Assembly (NCBI GenBank): GCA_010405405.1
Contig: MU004237.1
Coordinates: forward strand, 662,014 to 726,013
Source: Microthyrium microscopicum
Taxonomy: Eukaryota; Ascomycota; Dothideomycetes; Microthyriales; Microthyriaceae
Length of the DNA: 64,000 bases
Direction of reading: 5' to 3'
The translations under genes and the position numbers were made by a program. The notes below the pieces were generated by a model. It saw only the letters and a list, made by a program, of their open reading frames with translations, had not been told where the DNA came from and searched no databases. This document shows positions 11,525 through 22,354 of this stretch, one piece after another. The number at the start of each line of letters is the position of its first letter. Position 1 is the first letter of the stretch.

Positions 11525-11810
11525 ATTCAGAAACATCTCCAAGCACTAACATCATTAATTCATCTTTCAGATTCGCATGCTGATACATAGTCTCATTGCA
11601 ATATGTTTACAGTCAAGGGTATCATGAATGTTGAAGCCACACAGTGTCCACATAAAGGCTATTGTCATCCTGGCCGGGGTGCGAGTGAATACATCCTTGC
11701 GCAGCAAAGCTGTGGTTCTTCATCTTCATGCTATTGTACACGCTCATGTGGGTAATCTCTTTAGGCATTTCCATCGCAGCCCTCGAAACACCCTGACAGC
11801 CTTCCATAAT

Positions 11811-12710
11811 CTACCATGATGCAGCAGACCAGTGTTGGGGCCCCGGATACGGTATAGACGAGGAGGTAGAATAGTTACCCTGGTTATGAGTTTCATCCAT
11901 TGCGGCATATCGTCGATGAAGTGCTGCCTCAAGATTCATAAGTCGCCGTTGAAGCTCATTCGCACGGACAGAGTAGCCTGTTCGCCTATAATGAGCCATC
12001 ATGCGTTCGCACTGCAACGCCACTGCATGCTCCTGGCGCTGGGCTTGTAGCGTGGCTAGCGGCATGTTGTCCAGTTGTAGGCCTTCAAAAAGCTGTTGGC
12101 GCTGCCTCTCTTCCTCCATGGCAATATTTTGATGACGCTGAAGACGCTCTGCCTCAATGGCAGCCGCCCGCTGACGCTCTTCCTCGGGAGACGGAGCTGA
12201 TGACCGGTGGTTCTCCTTCTGTTTGGCGGCTGCTCGTCGTCTCTCCATCTTCTTGTCATGTCGCATTTGTTTGGCTTGAGCAGCGGCTTTCATTCCCTGT
12301 GCTCTCCTGCGGGCTTTCTTTTGCTTCTTTGACTGTCCTCGTTGGGTTTGAGCCGTCGCTTGCTGACTTGTCGTCTTTTGCCAGCTCGTGGGTTCCGTCA
12401 TGTTTTCTTTGACTTTCGCATGCTTGCTGTCGTATTCCGAGCGTGTTGAATCTTCTTTCAGGACATTAAAAGCTTCTCTAATCTAAAATAAAATCCCGTC
12501 AGCGGACTAACAGTCGAGTGTTGTCAACTGTTCTCAGCCAGTGTTGCTGCTCACCTTTCGAAATGCGTCACCAGAGGCGTCGGGCCCATTTTTGTCTGGG
12601 TGGTGTATCTTTGCCAGGCGATGAAAAGCCCTCTTGATTTCTGTTTTCGTCGCGCTCTTCTGGAGCTCGAGATCTTGATAGTAGTCTCTGGTTGATGGTT
12701 CTGGATGCAT
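11811..12710 (-). CDS. J-domain protein, copy 3 of 3
   Basis: Exons are 12710-12555 and 12482-11811, with a 72-bp intron (GTGAGC...ATTTTAG), giving 275 aa. The start gives MHPEPSTRDYYQ, in register with the starts of copies 1 and 2. The J domain (residues 9-75) has [15 protein letters not shown] and the FRK / IREAFNVL junction split by the same phase-0 intron; the first exon is 156 bp, identical in length to copy 1. A very basic K/R/Q segment follows (about 95-150), then an E/R/Q coiled coil and the C-terminal LDNMPLATL module. The KKQKKARRR-type clusters could act as nuclear or nucleic-acid-binding signals (inference). This is the shortest of the three copies and lies beyond the transposon. 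Confidence 0.82.
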
Positions 12711-13245
12711 TATGTAGCAAGACTCTGGGGTAAAGGATGGGGGAACTGGTGGTTTTGAATGAGTGTATGATATGTAACGGGGTATTTTGGAGAGTTTTGA
12801 GGTGCAATATCCAAGTGGGAGGATGGAAAGCCTTGGAGCCTTCCGGTCTGAAATTTGGGTTCAAGTCGCTTCCTAGCTGTGGGTCGCTACCTGCTCAATT
12901 GAGTAGTCGTCGGTGGCAAAGGTTCAACGGCGGTTGCTAAGTCAAGTAAGCGTATGTACCAAATATGGAAGCCATGTTGAAGTTTCAATTGTTAACACCG
13001 AGCACCTGACGAACTCGCGAGAGTTAATGTTGGATCATGTCATTTTCTCAGTGTATGAAAATATACAGCATAAACACTAAAGGAGCAATCTCCGTTTCCG
13101 TTCGCAAAACATTTTAGCAAACCCAACTAATCCCCAGATATCGTCTTTCAATATGGTTCTCTCTATTGTTACACATACATTTCTCCAGTTATCCAAAAAA
13201 GTGCTAAAGAAATCAAGCATTTGAGCTTGCTGATGTTGAGCAAGT
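12711..13245. other. Intergenic region
   Basis: Promoter and leader of J-protein copy 3, and the 3' side of the carnitine acetyltransferase gene. I see nothing else in it. Confidence 0.5.
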
Positions 13246-15431
13246 CTACAGTTTGGCTGCTGGCTTGTCCAATGACGGGAGCAGAATGTCCCTCATATCG
13301 CCAGCGGCCTCGTTCAGGTAGAATGACATGCGCTCAGCACCAAGGCCCTTGCAGACGACGTTGAATTGGATGCTGTGCTCATTGATCATATAAGCGAGAC
13401 TATCATGATGTTAGCTATCATATTCTTTGCAGTTACACAAGAGTGCTGCTTACCCAAAGCCATCGTCAATGACTTGGCTGTAGCCCCAACCATTCAAATA
13501 CTCGCTACTTAGCTGAGATGTGGAAAGATGCCACGAACCACTATAACTGAAAGCTGGATCTTCAAAAACGGCTGGCACCTTCTCGCCCTCCTTCAGGCAC
13601 TTCTTCAAACCGAACAAGTGTCTGTCTACACCACGCCCATCACTGGCATCGCCCACATACTTGACATGAGCGTCTAGGGCCTTGCGAAGCAAAGTAACAC
13701 ATTGCTTGGCGTCAACATTGGGGTTCGCCATTGCCTCACAGAATGCAACGCTCTCGTCGGAAACGGTACGAGCTGCCTCCGTGCGGCCCATTTGGAAGCG
13801 ACGAGTGGCGATGGATTCGTAGGTCGGGCGGCTCTTGTTGAACATCTTGTGGTAAGCAAGCTGCATAATCATCTGTACATAGGCGTCTGGCGAGGCCTTG
13901 AACTTCTTGATCAGTCCCTTTCCGTAGCCCTGGTATGCCTGCACTCGAAGCTCATGAGCAGCAAACTGACCATCGAAGTGTTGTCGAGCGGCGTCGAGGT
14001 CGGCTTGCACTTCCTTGTTTACAGTGAATCGGATTGGTTGGGGTTCTGGGAGATTGCTTCTGACGTTCGTTGCGTCAAAGTCGAGAGCGTTGGTGGAGAG
14101 CTGCATGAGAATGGTGTCGTTGAGGCGGTTGGTAGGCGTGCCATCCATCATGCTATGCTCGCCCAAGAAGCCCGCGGTGCCGTTGTCGTTGATGATGAAT
14201 TGAAGAGGTTTGTCGAACCAGCGGTTGCTGCCGTCACCGTGCCAGTACTGGTGTGCCCGCTCCTCTAGGGTAATGGGAGAGGCGTCATCAAGGCAGATGA
14301 CGAAGGAAGCTGATTCAATCATCTCCAAAGATGCAAGATTAGTGCTGGAGGCGGCAATGAGACGCTCACGATCCTACAAAAAAGGTTAGTGTTCGATTCG
14401 GCCCTGTGATGGGGGAAGAAACACGTACATCAGCCCACTTGTCTCGGTTTTCACTGGTCAGAACGCCAATAGGAGCACTTCGCTCAGCTTTCTTGTACAC
14501 TCTGCGGAGTTGAGCTTCAAGCTCAGCGGTATTTAGCTGCTTGCCATCTACCTCGTGCAAGACTTTGAAGAACTGGTTCTTGCGTATGACCACGATATGA
14601 GCATTTTTCTTATAGTCGTACTTCTTGCCCCCGTCAACCGGCTTTGTGGGAATGCGGGAGTAGTTGAACATGTACTGGTAGCTGCTCATGGCGATGGGTA
14701 GTTTCCGCATATACTCAGGCTCGAGAGTGCCCTCATCCACCTGTTTCTTAAAAGCAAGCACAGCCGTGGAAATAGCAGCGGCACGCTTGGCCGGATCACG
14801 GCGTTTTCGATCATCACGATACGAGTAGAAGTAGCTAACGTATGGGATAACTGGATCACGATAGCCCAGATACGCCGCGTCATTCCACCAATCGATGATC
14901 CAGTTCTTTGTGTTTTCGCGTTTCGCTAACAGACGACTCTGGAGTGCTTCACCCTGTCCTCCTGGTTGTAAGAATTCCTGTACAGCTTTGGTGCTCTGCT
15001 CAAACTCGGACTCGCTGAGAAGAGGATGTAAGGACTTGAGATATCGCTTCGCCGTTTCTTCTAACGATGGTACTGGTAGTCGTGGGAGAGACTCTTCGAA
15101 GCGGAGCATGGGGCCTTTGGAGGCATCCTCCTTGTATCCTGAGCTTGCATGTTAGCTGCTGTTATCCAAAGTATGAAGAAGCCATAGGCTCTGCTATGGT
15201 ATACATTACACACCTGCTGGCAGTTTTGACGCAGCGCGGGGAGCCATTGTGGGAGTCTGCTCGAGGTATGTCAGTCTTGTGCCTGAAGGAAGCACCTGCG
15301 AATCATGAGGCTCGACGTACCTGTGCCGCTGTATTTGAAGCTGCTACACTTGGATGAAAAGCACGTTGAAGTTTAACATGTATAGTTGGCCTGCTAACAG
15401 CTCTGGCCAGGTAATTGAATGTCGGTCGCAT
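13246..15431 (-). CDS. Carnitine O-acetyltransferase, mitochondrial and peroxisomal
   Basis: Exons are 15431-15321, 15256-15214, 15138-14429, 14373-13454 and 13399-13246, giving 645 aa. The choline/carnitine acyltransferase family transfers acetyl groups between CoA and carnitine, moving acetyl units between peroxisome, cytosol and mitochondrion. The catalytic His lies in GEHSMMDG (about residue 361), and the N-terminal part carries the family block LPRLPVPSLEETAKRYL. Exon 1 encodes a 37-residue presequence rich in Arg and Ser with no acidic residue, typical of mitochondrial import. A second Met (15247) begins a form without it. The protein ends AKL, a PTS1 peroxisomal signal. This is the layout known for yeast CAT2 and Aspergillus acuJ, where one gene supplies both organelles by alternative starts or transcripts. 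Confidence 0.92.
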
Positions 15432-16121
15432 TTATCTGGCCCAGAGGTTGACCAGACCCACGCGCGTTGATCAATTTACATTTGAACTCGGGTTCTCTGA
15501 AGCGCGGTATCTACCGAGGCACGCCCGCATGCAAAATTTCTCCAAATTCCCTGGCTCCGGCTACCTTTAAGTAAGTCGTTGGAAGGCGTTGACTTCTAAT
15601 CTCGACCTTCGGCATATCTCTCCGAACCGAGGTCCAATCCAATCTGGGTTAGACTACTGCTCCACTTTAATCTCCACGTGGCTGAAGGATCGCAAAGCCA
15701 CATGGACTTGCTTCCCGTTCTTCAATGTAAACCCAACAACCTCCCTCTCTTTACTCTAGCACACCTCAGCTCCTGTCAATCATCTTTCGGAGGATCCCAA
15801 TAATGGGCGACCGATGATTGATTGCAGCTGAAGGCAACCAGGCTGCTGTCGAAGAACACCGAGCACAGCAATTCTCACGCTACGGCTATGGCTACCACTA
15901 CAACTTCTTTTCTGATTTCTGCTGTGCTTGAACCGGTTGAAAATGTGATATTTTCCCGCAAGGGTTCTTGCAGACATGAAAAAGATTATTGGAAGACGCG
16001 TCACTAGATATTCCAAATACCATGGCTGGCAGGTGAGCTGATATTCACTTCATCGTTTGCCAAGTCTGGGAAACTGTTTCACACAAGTAAGATATGGAAC
16101 AATGGAATAACGAAAACACAC
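15432..16121. other. Intergenic region
   Basis: Promoter of the carnitine acetyltransferase gene and 3' side of the bZIP gene. The short frames here look fortuitous. Confidence 0.5.
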
Positions 16122-17227
16122 TTACACTTCAAACATTCGAGGACCGACCGACCAATTCTTCAGATCCCTGATGTGGCGTTCAAAGGTTGGATTCAAGACA
16201 AGTTCCGCCTCCGGTCCATTGTCATGACTGAGCATATCCGAGAGTGGAAACGGCCAATTGACGCAAAGAGATGCATTACTAACTTCAGTCATGATCGCAA
16301 TCTCGCCGTGATATTTTGGTTCGCGAGACATGCGATCGCGAGCCTTTGGCCAGATAAAAAGATCAATCCAAACTGGGTGAGGACAACTAAGCTGAGATGG
16401 CGTTGGACGCAACCACTCTGGCATGCTGTAGTAATTGGCTGGTGTTGGAGAAACGAGCCAACGGATTACGGATCCCATGAAGAAAAGAATTGCGATCTGT
16501 TCCGGTAATGTCGGGACAGTCATGACCTGAATGATGTTGTTTACAATACTGCTTGTGACAGGACTTTTCTGTGTTTCCATCTCATCCTTTGGGTTAAGAA
16601 GGCTCTGGACGCTCGGGAATGGACGATTGCTGAACTCTAGATCGTTTCCGCGAAATATCTCGTATGTCCGCCTAGTCTGAATGATTTCTGTCACTACTCG
16701 ATCTAGCGCACATGTAGGAGTGATGTGCCTGGGGAGTATCGACCAGATTTCGCTAGAGATGGAAAGCCCGGGATTGACAACAACCTCACAGTACGAAGGA
16801 ATTCGAAGGTCTTGAGTAGAGTCGTGCGCTGTTCCCTGCACAACTGTCATCGAGGTTGTAGCGTCTATCAAGAAATAAGGACATAGACCAGGGAAAGTTA
16901 GGGCGACATCTACGAACCTAGATGATTTTGGCTTGGTACTAGGACAGTGCTATTGCTCAAGTCCTCATGGTCCCAGCTCGCATCATCAATACAGAGGTGT
17001 GACAGAGAAGGCGTTTGTAATGCAGCTTGACATTTACAATCTGTCAGTTTGCGCTTGAGATCTTCATTTTCCTGCTCTAACTGTAATACCTTTGACTCTA
17101 GGTTCTGGAGTTGAGCTTTTGTGCGTTCTCGCGCTACTCTTTGAGCGTTTCTATCGAATTCTCGTTTCCGTCGCAATTGTTCTGTAGTCAAGAAATCGAT
17201 CGATCTTAGTTTTGGCGGGTCTGGCAT
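16122..17227 (-). CDS. bZIP transcription factor with DUF3425-like C-terminal region
   Basis: Exons are 17227-16918 and 16864-16122 with a 53-bp intron, giving 350 aa. Residues about 18-62 form a bZIP: a basic region (RRKREFDRNAQRVARERTK, with the N-x2-AQR-x2-R-x-R signature) followed by a leucine zipper (LQNLESKVLQLEQENEDLKRKL). After a short Cys/Ser-rich linker, the C-terminal ~230 residues contain the W/P-rich blocks (MPEWLRPTPSQL, HPVWIDLFIWP, PLSDM) seen in the fungal DUF3425 family that often follows such bZIP domains. Binding to DNA as a dimer in the nucleus is inferred. Nothing in the neighbourhood shows its targets; the carnitine gene upstream is a possible but untested one. Confidence 0.85.
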
Positions 17228-19840
17228 TTTGGAACTGGTTTGTACAGATTAAGAGGGTCGAATTTGCAGTGAAAGCATAGCTCCAGAGGTGTCCATCTCG
17301 TCGTAGCTTTTAGCTCGCAGAACATTATCCACCGTATGAGTGCCACTACTGCATACAATCCGGGGGAAAAGGCAATTCCTGCAACCTGTCACATAGTTGT
17401 GGACAAAAAGACCAGATTGGAAAGTTCAGCGTTACGAGTCGTTAGCTGATAACCTTCCGAAATTTGTGTGGAGAGTGTGCTGAGTTTTGTACATATTTCG
17501 CATCACAACTGCTCTGCATAGAAATTGGCCTTCAAGTGAGTCCTAGGCTGTTCTCAATATGCAATCAAGAATGAGGTGGTTTAACGAATACTAAGCCCAG
17601 GTTTTAGCATCTGAGGAACCTCTTGTAGAGCAGTGCAGCCTAAAAGCCTTGGATTCCAGCACAACTGTGGTTGCCGGATAAGTATTCCAGCTTTTCCGAC
17701 GCCATACTAGAATTAAAACCTCGTCACTTTCAGACTGTACTATGAGGTTAGTCCTCGTAAGTACATTGTAATCTCTTTGAGCCAACGATGTCGGACTCTG
17801 ATTGAGCACGATTGCTAACGCCGTCGTCGTTCTCTGAGTTTGCGTGATCAAGGTCGACTGAGCATGGCAGATCGAAAGGACTCCAATGCTCGTTTCAACG
17901 CCCGTACTGTGCCCGGTTCTTTTCATTTGACAAGTCCATGCTTATGACTAAGAGGACTCTTCATTCAAGCTTGCCAAAATTCAATTAGATGTTGTGGCGA
18001 CCTTTGCCTTGTCAGTGGATGGCTGAAATGTTACACAGCCACAATCCCCTTGTCAAGTTCAAGATGTCCTAACGTTCAGGGGCAGGCGCAGGCTCGCAGC
18101 TGAGGCACTCTTCAACCTCTTAGGTCTATACTGCCTTGTAGGTAGCAAAGCGCACTTGCATGCCACTAGAGTCAAATCCCAGATCTCAGGATCAACCTGA
18201 ATCTATTCTGCTAGTACATAGTGTAGCTCATTGTAAGGTAATGTTTGCTTTCCCTTAGGCGCTTCCCAAGTTCGTAGCACCAATATTCATTTGGTTGAGA
18301 TTCTGCACTGCACCAAGCACGAGACACTTTCGATATCACGTTGTCGGTTCAAATTGAACAGCCGTGAAAGAGACCAACCAACGCCACTCTAGACCATCAC
18401 GCACTTTCAAATCGTTTCAACGGGATGTGGTCTTTCAAATATACATCATGGACAAATCTATGTCAGACATGCTTCGCCGATGGGAAGAACCTATTATACT
18501 TCCTGGGGTAGTGGAAAGATAGTAGAGAAATATCCATATGTACAAGAGCGAAGCCTTATTTTGTTAACCTATTCATCTAACCAAAAACAAAGTTTCCACG
18601 AGCATGTTTTATTGCAGATCGTTTCGAGAAGAATGCAGTTGTGTCGGATAAGACCGAAGAGCATCCAATATTTGGTCCTGTTACCTTTTATGACATAAAT
18701 GTTGGAGGAGTATATCTTCGCAACGTGTCGTGGGAATACAAAAGTAGCAAGTGTGTTGAAGAAGATATGAAAGACTGGGTTGGGTTCAGTAAGTTAGTTC
18801 TTGGAGTTGCTTCAATGGATGGCTGATACGACCTAGGAATTACTAGCGTCTGGCCGATGGCATCCCCTACAGATCGAATTGGAGAAGTTACTGAGCCAGG
18901 ATTGGGCGTGAATATTGATTACGGAATGCTTGACTGATGCTTGTAATGTCTCTTTCTTCTGTTCAAGCTACGGAATGGTTTGGATGCAACCAAAGCCTCA
19001 AACTAGAAAGTCGCCATGATAGGTAGACAATAAACTGCTAAACTCACTAGTTTTCATAATCATTCCAGTTTAGCGAAAAGACTATACTGTGTAAAGACTT
19101 CAATGCAAGGGACCTCACTGAACACTACAATCATTACAGTTGCTCAGATAACATTGTGAGCAAACTTTTGAAGTCATAACTGATCAGCAGCTTGGTTTGG
19201 TTGTCGACAAAAGTTTTCAAACGGCATTCAGCTCATATAGTTCTCAAGATGATGTCTAGATTAGAAGTTTTTCGAAGGATATATTGTAGTGTCTGACAAA
19301 GCTCAAATTAATCCACTTTTCGGCGGACTTCTTTCTATCGTACTAAATTAGAGGCGCACTTCTCAGAATGTAACAGGAAACTTCAACAGCCGCACCGGGA
19401 GCTTCAAAATCCGACTCAATGGGTTAAAATGGTCATTCTTAACATCAATCATGTTAAGCACACAGATATGATCAAACGAAATCTCACTTTGGAAGAAGCT
19501 GCGAAAACCTCAGTCAGATCAAAGATGTCGCAGCATTCAAATCTTGATGTTGACTCCGAGTCAGTTCTTTCTGCATTGAGATACTCTGCCAGTTTTGGCA
19601 GTTGAGGTGAAAGGAAGCTAGTTTGCCTCAGCTTCACCTTTTGAAGGAAGGTACCTTCATTGACGATGCCACCACGGTCACTACTACTGATGTGAAGACG
19701 TCATTTGACACGCAGTCCACCATTATTTCAGAAAGCCAAACTCTAAGCCTCTTCCAAGCACATCACAAGCATCAAGATTTGAAGGCCTGATTCTTACATT
19801 TCCAAATCCTATCAAATCCACCCAAACAACTCAATACAGT
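17228..19840. other. Gene-poor 2.6-kb region with possible small-gene remnants
   Basis: No complete gene is supportable. Between about 18350 and 18830 on the plus strand an open stretch can be joined across a plausible intron (about 18508-18616, acceptor TTGCAG) to give FEKNAVVSDKTEEHPIFG and a following ~45 residues with one Cys. A second short plus-strand stretch at 19270-19340 encodes FEGYIVVSDKAQINPLFG and then stops. The two look like diverged copies of one small coding unit. A 58-codon plus frame (19429-19605) and a 111-codon minus frame (17591-17926) have no other support. Confidence 0.3.
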
Positions 19841-22165
19841 ATGGCTGCAAATTCCAGCACCCCCGAAATTGAGTATAATCAAAAATCGCAACCTGCACGA
19901 AATCATAGAGCGATCCTCTTGCGCGAGATGCAAGCAATTCTGTCCCATAGCTCTAAATTCGCTACTGAAAATGATTCATCTTCCAACTACTCGCGATCCA
20001 TAGTGCTCTTGGATGGGAAATCCTTGAACCAAGCAGAGCTAACTGCTGTGGCTAGGTGAGAGAGAGTCTATACTTGTGTTCGGTGTTAAAAAGCTAACTT
20101 GAACACAGATATGGCGCGACTTGTAGACTTAATGAAACCCCAAAGGTAGTCAACAACGTCCAGAAGAGCCTGGAAACATTTCATCATGAACTTTGCTCTG
20201 GGAAGTCAATATACGGTAAGAACATCGCCTGGCTAAATCTGTTTAGCAACGATTCTAACTCCTCTTAGGCGTGAATACTGGCTTCGGCGGCAGCGCGGAC
20301 TTGACAAGTGACGCTCCTGAAGATCTCCAAATTGCTCTATTGCAGATGCAACAATGTGCAATCATTAATTCTTCCTCCCAAGACCCATCCCGAGCACTTC
20401 TGTCGTCAACAATGCCCGAAGATTGGGTACGAGGAGCAATTCTTGTACGATGCAATTCATTGATGCGTGGTCATTCTGCTGTACGCTTGGAAGTCATTGA
20501 AACCTTGATCCAGCTTCTTGAACTGAACTTGATTCCAGTCATCCCTCTACGCGGGAGCATCTCTGCCTCTGGCGATCTCTGTCCCCTCTCTTACATTGCC
20601 GGTGTACTTGAAGGCAACCCAGATATATTCGTCTGGAGTGGCAAAGCAGGAGCGCGTCATATGGTTAGCGCTGAACATGCCTTGAAGAAAGCAAACATAT
20701 CACCGATCACCTTCCAACCAAAGGAAGTGCTGGGACTGATCAATGGTACAGCAATATCCGCATCGGTCACTGCTCTAGCTTTGCAAGAGGCCAACCAGAT
20801 GGTATTCTTGCTCAGATTCTAACGGCCATGACTGTGGAAGCACTGATGGGCAGCTCGGCCAGCTTTCACCCATTCATACACAGCATTCGCCCACATGAGG
20901 GACAAATTGAGAGTGCTCACAGCATAGAAGCGAGTCTCAAAGGCTCCAAGCTGGTTCATCATAGTGGTGGTGGCGAGACAAAAGTCAATCATCTAGCTCA
21001 AGATCGCTATGCGACGCGCACTTCACCGCAATGGTTTGGCCCACTTCTTGAGGATCTGTTGCTTGCTCATAAGCAAGTCAAAGTTGAGCTCAATAGCACC
21101 ACAGATAACCCTCTCATCGATTCTTCCCATGACCCTCCTACGATTCACAATGGTGGTAATTTCCAAGCAGCATCACTCACGAGCGCGACTGAAAAGACTC
21201 GCTATGCTCTCCAAATGGTGGGACGAATTGTCTTTGCCCAATCATCCGAGCTGCTTAACGACTCCATGAATAATGGACTACCACCAAATCTTTCACCCGA
21301 TGAGCCAGGCGTTTCGTTTCTCTCCAAAGGACTAGACATCAACATGGCAGCTTACATGACAGAACTTGGCTTTCTAGCAAACCCTGTGAGCAGCCACGTT
21401 CAGTCCGCCGAAATGGGAAACCAAGCTGTGAACAGCGTTGCTTTGATCTCTGCTCGCCAAACTCATCAGGCAATTGATGTTTTATCTCTGATGCTGGCTA
21501 CTCACACCTGGACTCTATGCCAAGCAGTGGACTTGCGGGCCATACAGGTCCAAATCGAATCCGAGATACTGCCCCAAGTCCATGGAACATGTTCTGATTC
21601 ATTCGAGAAATACTTCCAGCCAGACACACTCACCCACCTCACGAAAAAAGTGGAAGACATCATCAAACGCGGTCTCCTAGATGCTGCGAAAGTGCAGTCC
21701 GGCCAACGCTATCACAATATTGCAGAGTCAGCTCAGAAAATATGGTACGAGGCTTTCAGCGATCCAGAACGAAAAGCACTCGAATCAGCTGGACATGTTC
21801 AAGCGATCTCAGACCCGATTCTTGCGGTTCGGGACTGGACCAAAGAGATGGCACGAGTAATGCTGGTCACCTCCAAATCTGTCAAGGAGACTTATGCTGT
21901 CACTCCCGATGCATCACATCTGCTTGGAAAGTCTTCCAGCAAAGTATATCGATTCGTGCGAGAGAGACTGGGTGTTCCTTTCTGTCGAGGCCTGGCAGAC
22001 CATCCAACTGCCAAATCGAATGATTCTGCGATTTCTCGAGGCCCAAAGAAAACTACTGGAAGTCAAGTTAGTCTCATACATTCGGCGATCCGCAATGGTG
22101 ATATTCTGGGATTGTTGGAAGACTGCATCAAGGATATTGAATCATCAATCGAGGTGCCTAAATAA
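19841..22165 (+). CDS. Aromatic amino acid ammonia-lyase (PAL-like), frameshifted
   Basis: Exons are 19841-20055, 20109-20215 and 20269-22165. About 716 residues would be expected, matching fungal phenylalanine/tyrosine ammonia-lyases, which deaminate Phe or Tyr to cinnamate or coumarate. The MIO cofactor triad Ala-Ser-Gly is present (ISASGDL, residues about 207-209), as are the Tyr of SIYGVNTGFGG (about 107), the NGTAISAS block and NSTTDNPL. The position that decides Phe/Tyr preference in yeast-type enzymes (His-Gln) reads Met-Gln here (LLQMQQC, about 134). The third exon is broken: the frame ending ANQMVFL runs into a stop at about 20819, and the frame resuming AQILTAMTVEAL is offset by one base near 20801-20815. 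Inserting one base would restore the family consensus, so this is a 1-bp deletion, a young pseudogene, or a sequencing error. Confidence 0.85.
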
Positions 22166-22354
22166 GGCTCAGTGGCCTGACCAATGCCGAAGGCCTTTGG
22201 CTCCACAGTCTAGTCCTGCATTTTGTCTTTGTTGGTCAGACGGTCAATACTTAGGAGTTAGTCTAAGGTAGTCAGAAAGATAACCTCCGTCAATTAATGC
22301 GTCTCATAAGATCTACCGCTCGTCTCTTTGATGTATTATATACACAACATCCGC

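Larger units (their letters stand above)
8397..11533. mobile_element. RIP-mutated Mutator-like DNA transposon with 87-bp TIRs and 9-bp TSD
   Basis: The element proper is 8406-11524 (3119 bp), bounded by perfect 87-bp inverted repeats and flanked by identical 9-bp direct repeats ATTCAGAAA (8397-8405 and 11525-11533). Long TIRs with a 9-bp duplication are typical of the Mutator (MULE) superfamily; hAT elements make 8 bp and Tc1/mariner 2 bp. The interior is extremely AT-rich, full of TpA, with CpA and TpG almost absent over long stretches and stops in all frames, which is the mark of repeat-induced point mutation. No transposase frame survives, so the superfamily rests on the termini. It lies between J-protein copies 2 and 3. 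Confidence 0.85.

Noticed and set aside
13702-14268. 188-codon plus frame within the carnitine acetyltransferase
   Set aside because: Antisense to a well-supported conserved exon.
20800-20816. A 14-nt GT...CAG 'intron' at the ammonia-lyase frameshift
   Set aside because: Far below the shortest introns in this window (45 bp); a 1-bp deletion explains the frames better.
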